Of a stretch of 64,000 bases of DNA, positions 1 to 9,700 are shown in pieces. A model generated the notes under the pieces. The model was not told the DNA's origin, did no database searches, and saw only the letters and a program-made list of their open reading frames with translations. A program made the translations under genes and the position numbers. Numbering within the stretch: position 1 is the first letter of the stretch; each line of letters starts with the position of its first letter. This DNA comes from Aurantiochytrium sp. KH105 (taxonomy: Eukaryota > Sar > Bigyra > Thraustochytrida > Thraustochytriidae), in contig BGKB01000119.1 of NCBI GenBank assembly GCA_003116975.1, forward strand, positions 62,001 through 126,000. Direction: 5' to 3'.

Positions 1-595
1 CGTGCCTACACCGCCCTCGAACTCCTCCCTCCCTGCTGCGCTCCTCCGCCCCTCGCCGCCGCCGCGCCTGCCGCCGCTCCTTGACCCGCGCGCGGCGCGC
101 GCCCTGGCGCTCCCGGGCCGCAGTGGCCAGGCAGGCAGGCAGGCCGCCGCCGCTGGGCGCGCAGAGGGAGGGCGTCCATCGGGCGCGGCGCGGGGCCGTA
201 GGAGGGGCTAGGCGCCGGCCAGGCCAAACCCGCGCTTGTGCACGCGCCGCCGCCGCGCGGGGGCAGTACCCTTTCGCCCCCTCTCTCTCCTTCTCCTCCT
301 CGCGCACGCGGCGCGACGCCACGCCACCAGACCCGACGCCACGCGACCCGACGCGACCCGACGCCACGCGACGCGACGCGACCCGACGCGACGCGAGGCA
401 ACGCGAGGCGACGCGAGCGAGCGAGCGACGCGCGGCCGACCGCAGAGCGCAGGGCGCTAGCGAGCGAGGCGCGGAGGCGCGAAGAGCAGGAGCGGCGCGT
501 GCCCGAGGAGCCCGGCGCGCGCGCGTGCGTGCGTGCGTGCACAGGCGCAGAGGCGAGGCCGGCGGAGACGCGCGGGGAGAAGGAGCACCGGCACG
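1..595. other. GC-rich upstream region of the cNBD-RGS gene
   Basis: No convincing gene is seen here. The stretch is extremely GC-rich, so open frames on both strands run through it by chance and give Arg/Ala-rich low-complexity translations. It presumably holds the promoter and 5' leader of the gene starting at 596. A (GTGC)n tract lies near 523-540. Confidence 0.6.
313..430. repeat. degenerate GACGC/GACCC pentanucleotide tract
   Basis: Imperfect tandem 5-bp units (gacgc, gaccc, gaggc) run for about 120 bp in the leader of the first gene. Similar drifting pentamer tracts recur upstream of other genes in the window. Confidence 0.8.
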
Positions 596-2299
596 ATGGG
601 GTGCGCGTCGTCGAAGCCCGACCTCATGGTGGACGAGGAGATGTCCGTGAAGGAGTTCCTGTCGGAGAACACCTTCTTCAAGAACCTGTCGCCGCAGCAC
701 ATCTCGCAGGCTGCGGCAAAGTTCATGGTGCGCGAGTACAGCGCGGGAGAGCGCATCATCAGCCAGGGAGACAAGGCAGATGAACTCTTCCTCATCGCCA
801 AGGGCGCCGTCAACTTTATCGCCGAGGGCGAGGACGGGTCGAAGAAGAAAATCCGCATGATGTCCGCCAACGAGGCCTTTGGCGAGTTCGGACTCATCTT
901 CGACACGCCGCGCTCCGTCTCCGTCGAGGCCATCACCGACGTCGTCCTGCTCGTGCTCACCCGCGATGTCTACAACAAGCACAAGGGAGACACCTGCCTC
1001 AAGAACCTCCAGCGCTGGGTCAACGCCACCGCCAGCTCCATCGTGGCAAGTGGCCTTCGCGAAATTGACTTCCTCAGCGACGTCGGCGAGAAACAGCTCA
1101 ACCTGATCGGCAGACTCTTCAGGTGCGAGGTCCTCCCCAAGGGCACCACGATTATCCGCGAGGGCGAGACCGGCGACCGCTTCTACATTCTTTCCCGCGG
1201 CTCCCTCGTCGTCACCACGCAGGATGACCTCGGCCTCTACGTCGAGCTCACGCGCCTCCGCCCTGGCGCCACCTTTGGCGAGCTCTCCCTGCTCAAGGAC
1301 CAGCCGCGTAACGCCACCATCACCACCCTCGAGGAGTGCGTGCTCTTCTCCCTCGGCCGCGAGGAGTTCGGCTACTTTATCAAGTCGCTCCCTACCCTCG
1401 GCGAGCGCCTCGAGCGCAGCGTCAACGAACGCTCCACTGTCAATGTCATTGCCGACAAAATCCCTGTGTTCAAATCCCTCTCCAAGCGCAAGCAACACCT
1501 TCTTGCCGAGGTCTGCACGATGAACCGTCACCCGCACGGGTCAATCATCCTCGAGGAGGGCGGTACCACGCCCCGCAAGTTCTTCATCATTACGCGCGGC
1601 TCCGTTGATGTTTTTGTGGGCGGCAACCGCGTGCGCACCCTCAACGCCGGCGACTACTTTGGTGAAATCAGTCTCGTGTCCGACTCGCCGCACTCGGCCA
1701 CCGTCTGCGTGTCAGAGGACGATGACGCCTACATGCTTGAGTGTTCCCAGGAGGACTTTCGTGCTCTTTTTGTTGGAGAACCCGCTGTGTTGGCCGAGAT
1801 TTCCCTGCGCGTCCTCGGCACGCGCGCCACGCTCGAGGATGTCCTGCGTCACCACCTTGGTCGCGAGGCCTTCCAGAAGCACATTGCCAAGGAGTTTGCC
1901 ACGGAAAATGTCGACTTTTGGGCCGCCGTCGAAAGGCTCGAGAACATTTCTCGCCGCAGGGTCCGCAAGTCTGTTCTCGGTGCGCTTCACGTCCAGGCCA
2001 GTTCCATTACCGAAAAGAAGCAGGGCATGCTGCGCGAGCAGGCGCTCCAAATCTATGACGAGTTCATTGCAGACGACGCTCCCTCTCAGGTCAACCTTCC
2101 CGCTGCCATGGTCGCGCAGATCAAGGCCAAGATGGATGCCGAGAATTATGACTTCAAAATGTTCTCGGACGCCAAGCAGGAGGTCTTCAGCCTCATGTCC
2201 AAGGACACCTTTGCACGCTTCCAAGCCTCCGACCTTTACCACGACCTCATGGCGCGCATTGGCGTCTACGAGCAAAACCGCCCCGAGGCGGACGCCTAA
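596..2299 (+). CDS. triple cyclic-nucleotide-binding domain plus RGS domain protein, putatively N-myristoylated
   Basis: The protein has 567 residues. The chosen ATG gives the N-terminus MGCASSKP, a classic myristoylation signal with an adjacent palmitoylatable Cys; the upstream in-frame extension has no ATG and is low complexity. Three cNMP-binding domains lie at about 27-130, 158-262 and 290-392. Their phosphate-binding cassettes read FGEFGLIFDTPRS (E97, R106), FGELSLLKDQPRN (E229, R238) and FGEISLVSDSPHS (E357, H366), so the third lacks the usual phosphate-contacting Arg. An RGS domain follows at about 411-556: AFQKHIAKEFATENVDFW, then IYDEFIADDAPSQVNL, then FARFQASDLYHDLM. By family knowledge, cNBDs bind cAMP or cGMP and RGS domains speed GTP hydrolysis by G-alpha subunits. 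I infer a membrane-anchored RGS protein gated by cyclic nucleotide. No kinase domain is present, which separates it from PKG. Confidence 0.85.
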   Translation: MGCASSKPDLMVDEEMSVKEFLSENTFFKNLSPQHISQAAAKFMVREYSAGERIISQGDKADELFLIAKGAVNFIAEGEDGSKKKIRMMSANEAFGEFGLIFDTPRSVSVEAITDVVLLVLTRDVYNKHKGDTCLKNLQRWVNATASSIVASGLREIDFLSDVGEKQLNLIGRLFRCEVLPKGTTIIREGETGDRFYILSRGSLVVTTQDDLGLYVELTRLRPGATFGELSLLKDQPRNATITTLEECVLFSLGREEFGYFIKSLPTLGERLERSVNERSTVNVIADKIPVFKSLSKRKQHLLAEVCTMNRHPHGSIILEEGGTTPRKFFIITRGSVDVFVGGNRVRTLNAGDYFGEISLVSDSPHSATVCVSEDDDAYMLECSQEDFRALFVGEPAVLAEISLRVLGTRATLEDVLRHHLGREAFQKHIAKEFATENVDFWAAVERLENISRRRVRKSVLGALHVQASSITEKKQGMLREQALQIYDEFIADDAPSQVNLPAAMVAQIKAKMDAENYDFKMFSDAKQEVFSLMSKDTFARFQASDLYHDLMARIGVYEQNRPEADA

Positions 2300-2850
2300 A
2301 TTCTCGGACGGCAGCCTCGCTCTCCACAATCCTCTTTTCCTCTTTTTACTCCCTCCATTTTCCCCTCTGTAGTGCTCTCCCATCCCGCATCTGTGATCGT
2401 TCGGACGTAGGCCGACAATTCTCAGTATTTTTCTTCTGTGTGATGTTTTTGCTTTTGCTTGCCATGGGTCCACCCAAACCACAATGTGATTCGTGTGCAG
2501 CTGCAGCTTGCGTGCTTCCTTTCCAAAACTTGCCTGCCAGTTCCCTTTTGCCCATTTCCTTGTCGCTGTATGCGAGCGTGGCACTCGCATCGATATCAGA
2601 CAGGATCGCAAGGAAAGTAGGCTCGCAAGGAGAGCAGGCAGCCTCCCTCCACGCCCGCTCGCGCGTGCGCGACCGAGGATTTTGACCATGGCCACTTGCA
2701 GACTTTGATCATTTGCAGCCTCTGACCAGTTTTCTCTTCGTGCGCGCCACACCAACGTAGCGCCGCGCCATTTAGCGAACGATCGAAACGTGTCCTCTTG
2801 CCTCTCACCTCGCTCGACGTTCCCGCCGCAGCCGCTCGTTCGCTCGCTTG
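2300..2850. other. intergenic: 3' region of the RGS gene and probable separated promoter of the short WD40 gene
   Basis: No gene is seen. The last part (about 2824-2850, cgccgcagccgctcgttcgc and onward) resembles the 5' leader of the full-length WD40 paralogue at 6615-6638. The promoter of the short WD40 gene may therefore sit here, cut off from its coding region by the transposon. Confidence 0.5.
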
Positions 2851-2853
2851 TTA

Positions 2854-2898
2854 GGGCAATCGCAATAAGCCGCTTTTTGGCGCCATAAATCTATAATT
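2854..2898 (+). repeat. left terminal inverted repeat of the Harbinger element
   Basis: It starts GGGCAATCGCAATAAGCCGC and ends in ATAAATCTATAATT. It matches the reverse complement of 4538-4582 at 43 of 45 positions. TTA lies immediately outside. Confidence 0.9.
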
Positions 2899-3213
2899 TG
2901 GATTTTTGGAAGATAACACTAAAAATTATTTTTACCGACGAAGCCATGTTGGCCAGCATGGATCTGGTTTTAAGAGTTTCTTTCAATTTCTTTTAAGGTA
3001 ACTCCATATGACATGCGAGGAAAATCTATAATGTGCACCTCTCGTTCTCATGCGAACCCTAGAATTGTCTAGCCTACCGACAAGAGAAACATCACGGCAT
3101 CATAATGATCATGATGGTAATGCAAGGGTCCACGTCGCGCTCCAAATCGATCGACAAAGCAGATACTTCGGGCTGTGCGCGCGGTCGGTGGCGTCATCGT
3201 AGTTGTCGCGACA

Positions 3214-3870
3214 ATGGCAAGCAGCTACGACGTAGAGGATTGCGACGGGGCCGCGACCTGCAATGAGTTTGCGACTAGTCTAGTCCAGGACCTATCTTGT
3301 GATGAGCCGAACGCGCGCAGAGAGAGAGGTGAGCGAGAGGGTGAGCTTGGTGAGCGTGGCGGCAACGAGAGAGCGGAAGCGAGCGATCGCTCTGGTGCCT
3401 ATCCTCCATGCATGGACATCGGAAACGATCACGATCCTTCCCACAAGCCTCGCGGCAGCGACACCCCTCGAAGCACCTCCCGTGGCGGCAGGGGCTTCTC
3501 GTACGCGAAGGCTGAAGATGAATGTCTCATCTCTGCATACGTAAATGTCTCAGAGGACAGTATCCGTGGAACGAACCAAAAGGCGGAGGATTTCTGGAAC
3601 TCCGTGCAGGCCAAGATGCTGGAGCTCATGGCGCGAAAAAATGTGGCGTCCCGTTCCCCAGTTGTCCGCACGTCGATTGCACTTAAAAATCGCGTGCGGA
3701 CTATCGAGCGGGAGTGCAAGCGATACATATTCTGCAACTTGCAGGCTCGCAAAACGACGAGGAGCAGCGGCTGGTCTGAATCAGACTATGTTGAGCGAGC
3801 CGAGAAGCTGTACTTTGAGGAGGGCCTTGCCAAAACTGGTAAGGACGCAAACTCCCTGAGCGCAAAAGAA
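3214..3870 (+). CDS. Myb/SANT-like DNA-binding protein of the Harbinger element (partial, runs into gap)
   Basis: 219 residues are visible before the N run. After a low-complexity Glu/Arg-rich N-terminal region, residues about 97-210 carry a trihelix-like module: FSYAKAEDECLISAYVNVS, then SIRGTNQKAEDFWNSV, then SGWSESDYVERAEKLYFEEG. This is the pattern of the accessory Myb-like protein of PIF/Harbinger transposons and of the plant NAM-associated or GST-T3-like proteins derived from it. In that family it binds DNA and helps bring transposase to the element ends. The start was taken at the first ATG in frame; the upstream frame has only a GTG. The C-terminus is lost in the gap. Confidence 0.7.
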
Positions 3871-4007
3871 NNNNNNNNNNNNNNNNNNNNNNNNNNNNNN
3901 NNNNNNNNNNNNNNNNNNNNNNNNNNNNNNNNNNNNNNNNNNNNNNNNNNNNNNNNNNNNNNNNNNNNNNNNNNNNNNNNNNNNNNNNNNNNNNNNNNNN
4001 NNNNNNN
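3871..4007. other. assembly gap of 137 N
   Basis: The run of N lies inside the transposon, where two opposed coding stretches meet. The length may be an estimate. A Harbinger transposase needs roughly 1 kb, so the gap could be under-sized. Confidence 0.99.
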
Positions 4008-4161
4008 CATGCTCCTCCAGAAAGCGCTTGCGCCGAGTCTGAAACCACCGAAGGACAAGCATAAGCACCGATTGCAAGACCTGGTTATTCGCCTCCAGAA
4101 TGGCATCAGACTCATCATCGTTGAAAAGTAAGAGGGCGTTGTAGTCGACAAATCCCGCCAT
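4008..4161 (-). CDS. probable N-terminus of the Harbinger transposase (partial)
   Basis: 51 codons run from an ATG at 4161 into the gap, giving MAGFVDYNALLLFNDDESDA and onward to QTRRKRFLEEH. The acidic then basic-helical character fits the start of a real protein, but no DDE residue is visible, so the identity rests only on its position in the element. Upstream (4203-4253) is an imperfect 25-bp direct repeat containing gcgcaatggt and gtcgtac. Confidence 0.4.
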
Positions 4162-4537
4162 CGCAGGCGCTGGGAGCTTCGACGACTTTCTTCTCTCGAG
4201 AGGCGTGGCGCAATGGTGGCGTCGTACGGATGGTAGCGCAATGGTTGCGTCGTACAACTCGTGGCGCTCGGGCCTTGAACTGAGCACCTCAGCCGCAGTG
4301 TTAAGGTTCTTTGTGCGATTGCAGAGTTGTCGCTTGTGCTGCTCGACTCCTCACTGGCACTGGCAACCCGAGTGGTCGTTAGACTAGGATAAACTTAGAC
4401 ATCGCTATCGTACGTTTTATCGTACGCAAGGTGGGACCGTGACAATGAGTCCAAAAAAGAATGCCCGATTTCGCCGCTCGGAAATATTAATTGTTTGTAA
4501 ACAATTGTTTACTTTATCGCCTGCTTACGCTCTAATT

Positions 4538-4582
4538 AATTATAGATTTATGGCACCAAAAAGCGGCTTATTGCGATTGCTC
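4538..4582 (-). repeat. right terminal inverted repeat of the Harbinger element
   Basis: On the minus strand it reads GAGCAATCGCAATAAGCCGC and onward, matching the left end. TTA follows at 4583-4585 as target duplication. Confidence 0.9.
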
Positions 4583-4635
4583 TTAGCGCGACGCGACCTC
4601 CTCAGAAACCCTCGTTCGCTTTCCTTGGCGCCGGC

Positions 4636-5676
4636 ATGGGCCGCATTCAAGGCGCCGTGTACGACGTTGCGCAGACCGCCGATCTCGTGCTCGCTGCCAG
4701 CTACAGCGATAAGTCCTTGCGCGCATGGAGCAAAGAAGATGGTGCTCTTGTCCTGGAAATTAAGACGCCCAACAACCAAGAGGCCAATACAGTGGCCGTA
4801 CAGGGCATGCTGACCGTCGTGGGAACGCAACGCGGCGGCGTCTTCCTCGTTGACCTTTCTACCGCCACTGTTCTGCACTCTTTGGAGGGCCACACTGGCG
4901 ATGTCACGAGCGTCGTCATATACGGTAGCAAGATCATGTCCGGATCCTCGGACATGACAATTCGCATCTGGGACAAGATTAGTGGCGAAAATACCTTGAC
5001 GATCGACGTTGGGAGCAAGGTGCACGAACTAGCCATCCATGAAAAGATGCTCGCGGCTGGACTGCAAGACCAAACCGTACGCGTCTTCGATCAGACCTGC
5101 GGAGATCAGCTTGACGTACTCACAGAGGCGAACGGCGAGGTCTTTGCTGTCGAAATTAACGCGCAGTGCTTGGTTAGCGGGTCCGTTGATAACAACGTGA
5201 GGATCTACGCCGTGCCTTCCTTTGAGCACGTAGACGGAATCTTCTTTGAGCTTGTCCGCGTGCTCAGGGGTCACACGTGGTGGGTGCTATCTGTCGCGCT
5301 TGATGGTGATTATATCGTAAGCGGTGCCATGGACGACACGGTCAGAGTTTGGAATGCGCCCAGCGGAAATATATTAGATTGGCGCCCTGAGCAGCTGCAC
5401 GTCTTGCAAGGCCACTCAGCCCAGGTGTATTCGGTTTCTCTCTTGGGATCGGAGATCGTGAGCGGATCTGCGGATGAGAGCGTGCGTATTTGGGACGCGA
5501 ATACGGGCCTTTTAAAGCTTGAGCTGGACGGCATGGAGGTCACACGGCCCATTGTGGAAAACTTGGCGTCATGGACGGAAGTCGACGTCTCGGATGAGGT
5601 TCTCAAGGTGGAAAAAGGAATGCACCAAAAATCGGCATTTTGGGGACATAGCAAAACGCGTTGTTCAATTATATAA
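4636..5676 (+). CDS. short WD40-repeat protein with a C-terminal CaaX-like motif
   Basis: The 346-residue protein aligns along its length with the WD40 part of the next gene: MGRIQGAVYDVAQTADLVLA against MGPIQGYVNGVAQSADLVLA. It holds about six or seven WD repeats (GSSDMTIRIWD, GSADESVRIWD). Homology fades after DGMEVTRPIVENL, before the Roc GTPase of the paralogue begins. It ends in TRCSII, with C343 placed as a CaaX box whose last Ile would favour geranylgeranylation. It is a tandem duplicate, and the Harbinger transposon lies 53 bp before its ATG. It could be a membrane-anchored WD40 regulator or decoy of the ROCO paralogue, or a decaying copy; the frame is clean. A poly-AAG run follows the stop. 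Confidence 0.75.
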   Translation: MGRIQGAVYDVAQTADLVLAASYSDKSLRAWSKEDGALVLEIKTPNNQEANTVAVQGMLTVVGTQRGGVFLVDLSTATVLHSLEGHTGDVTSVVIYGSKIMSGSSDMTIRIWDKISGENTLTIDVGSKVHELAIHEKMLAAGLQDQTVRVFDQTCGDQLDVLTEANGEVFAVEINAQCLVSGSVDNNVRIYAVPSFEHVDGIFFELVRVLRGHTWWVLSVALDGDYIVSGAMDDTVRVWNAPSGNILDWRPEQLHVLQGHSAQVYSVSLLGSEIVSGSADESVRIWDANTGLLKLELDGMEVTRPIVENLASWTEVDVSDEVLKVEKGMHQKSAFWGHSKTRCSII

Positions 5677-6706
5677 GAAGAAGAAGAAGAAGAAGATCCC
5701 GAGAAGCTCAACTACTCAACAAAGCGCACGACGACTTACTTATTTGCTTTGTCAACGACACCTGCACAACACAGTCTTTAATGATCATCATCTGAAAGGA
5801 AAGAAATGCCATTTTAAACACACTTGTATGAACGACTCCATGCCTCGCGAAAGCACGGTTACTGGCACGCACAATGCTATTCTTGATTTTCAACTGGCCA
5901 CGAATTTGTCATCTCTCTTGTATTTGCTCGCTTAGTTCACATCTGACACGGACAATCTGCAACATTTTGATCTTTTGCTTCTAGAATCTCTCGCGAGAAC
6001 GTCGTGACTGTCCTCGATTCGTCTTAAATGGCGGCTATCACGGGAACGTTCATCTTTTGCTCTTCATCAAGGCGTAAAAGCAGCTCAAAATTCGCTCCTC
6101 AATACGACGTTCACACAGGATCGACGCCAAACGTCACTTCATAACCGCTTGTTCGTGCTTGCATTGCTTGTGACTGTGAGTTTTTAGTTATAAGCCAGCA
6201 CTTTGCACAACGCAGTTTGCACAACTACCGCGGTTTGCACACCGGCACTGTGCACACAACCAGGATTCACCAAATTGACAACAACAACTTGACAACAACT
6301 TGAAAGCAACAAGCAACTAGAGAACTTGAGCGCCGCGCGTGCCAACGTGTGTGCGCTCGTGCTGGGCCTTCGCCCAAACACCGAGCACCCTCCCCTTCGC
6401 CCTCGCGCGCGCGCGACCGCGCGGCAGGCAGGCGCGCAAGGCGCAAGTCAGCCCTCACCCCCCTCCCTTCCCTCCTCTTTCTCCGCGCGGACGCCGCCGC
6501 GGAGAACGCGCCAAGGCCGCATCGGATTAGCAGCAAGCAGCCAGGCTCTCCGATTGCGCTCCCCTCGCCGCCGCCCCGAGTCTCTCTCTCTCCCTGCTTT
6601 CTCGTCCCTCCTCTCGCCGCAGCCGCTCGCTCGCTCGCGCCGCTTCTTCGCGCCGCTTGCCCGCCCTCCTGCCCGCCCGCCCGCCCTCGCTCCCCTCGCC
6701 GCCGCC
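5677..6706. other. intergenic: AAG microsatellite and leader of the ROCO gene
   Basis: It starts with a (aag)n run at 5677-5695. From 6190 to 6310 there are loosely repeated ttgcacaac and caacttgac units. The last 400 bp are GC-rich and end in gccgccATGg at the next gene. The plus-strand frame upstream of 6707 is open but low complexity and is treated as leader. Confidence 0.5.
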
Positions 6707-9700
6707 ATGGGCCCCATCCAAGGCTACGTGAACGGCGTCGCGCAGTCCGCCGACCTCGTGCTGGCTGCCAGCGGCAGGGACTGCTCGTTGCGTGCATGGA
6801 GCAAGAAGGACGGCGCCCTCGTCTTGGAGATGAAGACGCCCAACAACAAAAAGGCCCTCAGAGTGGCCGTGCAGGGCAACCTCGCCGCCGTGGGGACTCA
6901 AGAAGGCGGCCTCTTCCTGATCGACCTGGCCACGGCGTCCGTCCTGCACGCCCTCCTGGGCCACACCGGCACTGTCTACAGCGTCATCTTCGACGGCAAC
7001 GAGATCATCTCCGGGTCCGGCGACCAGACCGTCCGCGTCTGGGACAAGATCAGCGGCCGAGAGACCTTGAGGATCGACGCCGGAACGATCGTCTTGAGCG
7101 TTGCCGCCCACGAGAACCTGCTCGTGGCCGGGTTGTACGACAAGACCGTGCGCGTCTTCGACCGGGCCAGCGGCGGCCCACGCCACGTCCTCACGGAGGC
7201 GACAGGCTCGGTCAGAGCGGTCGCGATCGATGCGCAGCGCATGGTGAGCGGGTCCAACGACAACAAGGTGAGGGTCTACGCCGTGCCTTCCTTCCAGCTC
7301 GTCCGCGTCCTCGAAGGACACTTCGGCTATGTGCGCTCTGTCGCGCTCGAGGGAGACCGCATCGTGAGCGGGTCCGAGGACTACACGGTCAGACTCTGGG
7401 ACGCGCGCAGCGGAGACGCGCTGCACGTCTTGGAAGGACACTCGCGCGATGTGACCTCGGTCTCTCTCTTGGGGTCGGAGATCGTGAGCGGATCTTACAG
7501 CGTGCGCATCTGGGACGCGGAGACGGGCGCCTCGACGCGCGTGCTGGACGGCACGGAGGCCGTGCGGCCCATCGAGGAGGTGCTCGGCGGCCCCGCGACT
7601 ACTGCGGCGGTGGCGGAGGCGCTCAAGGCGGCGCTGGCGAACGGGGACCCCGCAGAGCTGGGCCGCTGCAAGCTCATGGTCGTCGGCCAGGGCGCCGCCG
7701 GCAAGACGTCTGTGGTGCGCTCGCTGCTGGACATACCGCCCGTGGCGGAGCACCTCTCGACGGTGGGCGTCGAGCTCACGCGCACCGATGCAGAGTCCTG
7801 GAAAGAGATCGAGAACCTTGACAGCGGATTTGAACGCCAGGTGTGTCGCGTAGCGGCGCTGCGCATGGCTGTGCAAGCGGAGCAACTCAGAAGCAAGAAG
7901 ACGCAATCACTGCCCAGGCGCGTCTCCCAAGACCTTTCGAATGCCGTCTTTGGACGCCGACGTTCTTCTGCGGCGGCGCGACCTTTCGTTGCAGAGGAGC
8001 AGGTGGAGCTGGTGCCCGAGGCCGAGATGGCGCAGCGGTTCGAATACGCGGAGATTGAGGACATGGCCGGCACGACGCAATCTGGCCAGAAGATCTTCTT
8101 TACGATCTGGGACTATGCGGGTCAAGAGGTCTTTTACGCGCTACACCACATTTTCCTTACGCGTGAGGGCGGCGTCTTCATGGTCGTCTTCGACATGCAA
8201 GAGCTTTTCGTCAAGCAAGACCAAGCCGTGGAGAATCTTTCCTTTTGGCTCAACTCGATCAAGCTGCATGCGCCGACTGCACCGATCCTTCTCGTGGGCA
8301 CGCACTATGACCAAGCGTCAGATGACGTTTACGACGTGGAGGATATCCTCGTCGAAAATCTGTTTGTTGACACAAATGAGAGCATTGTCTCAAACTCTGC
8401 GGAAGGCCTGAGCTTTTTCCCGATCGACAACATGAGCCGGGAGCCAGGCCATGCCTCAGAATTGAGAGCCGCGGTCGAAGCAAGCGCGTCGGGGCTTGAG
8501 GCTGTATCGCGAAAGATCTCGCTGCGCTGGCTCAAGGTGTTGGACGACCTGCTGAAGCTGGACTGCGACTATGTGCCTTTTGATACAGCACAAGAGATCG
8601 CGACCAAGTACCACGCCGGTGATCAGACCGACGAGCTCTTGAGCTTCTTCCACGAGCTCGGCACGCTCGTCCATCTCCGCGCAACGGACACCTTGCACGA
8701 CAGAGTCGTCCTGAACCCGCAATGGCTTCTGGACAAGCTTTCGCGCGTCATCGCAGATGAAATCCATGTCAAGCAGATGCGAAACAGTCGCGAATTGCAG
8801 AATGCTGGTCTCAAGAAAGACTTTTCTGTGCTGCGCAAACGTGGCATCGCCACGCTCAGTCTGCTGAAGTTTCTGTGGGATGACGAAGAAGTCGACTATC
8901 TGCGGGGTTTTATGCATGAGACAATGCTGATATCAGACTGGGCGTTCCCAGAAGAGGCACTGACGATGGGCCGCCAAGACGAACTGCTTTATTTGGTGAG
9001 CAGTTTGCTCAAGAACTCGAGGGACCGCAAACTCGAACAAGACATTGCGAAAATTCAGAGCGGGCTGACCTGCGTGTTGGACTTTTCCGACTTCTTTCTC
9101 CCGGACGGTGTCTTTGCACGTCTTCTTTCGCTTTGTGCCAAGCACAGTGGCGATTCGGGCGTGCGCCGGCGTCCTCCGCGCCTTGCGGGACGGGACGCCA
9201 TCATTCGTTTTGGTTTGTCGGAGTTTGCGCTGGTTGAAGAACGAGATCAGATTCGGCTCATCATGGTTCCCGGGACAGAAACCCCGGCAAGTACGCTCAA
9301 GACACTCATTAGCATGTTTCTCGGAGCGCGTGACGCCGTTTTCAAGGGTTTGCCCTGGCAACTGCATTTGCAATCACCCAACGACCCTTTCGCACTCGTC
9401 GAGTACAATGAATTGGTCGACGCTCGCAAGGGAGCGGCTACCACAGTCGCGTTGGTTGGCGTAGGGAATGCTTCTGTCGCCGTCTTTGACCCCTTCTTCG
9501 AGGAGGGTTCATTGACCGAAGACGAAAAGGACACTGGGACTGTGGAAAAGGCAAACATCCCGCTGGCTGCGGGGCTCGAGTATCACGTCTTTCTGAGTCA
9601 TCGTCAGGTTGACGCAGGCGATGCTTGCAATCTCATGGCAGAAAAGCTTCGCAACCGTGGACTTCGTGTCTGGATTGACCAGGAGACCGAGGGCAACCTC

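Larger units (their letters stand above)
2854..4582. mobile_element. PIF/Harbinger-type DNA transposon
   Basis: The element is 1729 bp in this assembly, including 137 N. Its ends form a 45-bp terminal inverted repeat (2854-2898 against 4538-4582) with two mismatches. Direct TTA trinucleotides flank it at 2851-2853 and 4583-4585, the 3-bp target duplication typical of PIF/Harbinger. It encodes a Myb/SANT-like protein on the plus strand and the start of what is probably the transposase on the minus strand, converging on the gap. It lies 53 bp upstream of the short WD40 gene. The near-identical ends suggest a recent insertion. The gap probably hides most of the transposase, so the true length is uncertain. 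Confidence 0.87.

Noticed and set aside
1712-2755. 347-codon minus-strand frame across the RGS gene
   Set aside because: It is an antisense shadow: it overlaps the conserved RGS coding region, begins in noncoding DNA and shows no domain.
6527-7906. 459-codon minus-strand frame across the WD40 part of the ROCO gene
   Set aside because: It is rich in Arg/His/Asp-Val patterns typical of the antisense of GC-rich WD40 codons, and the plus strand has clear domains.
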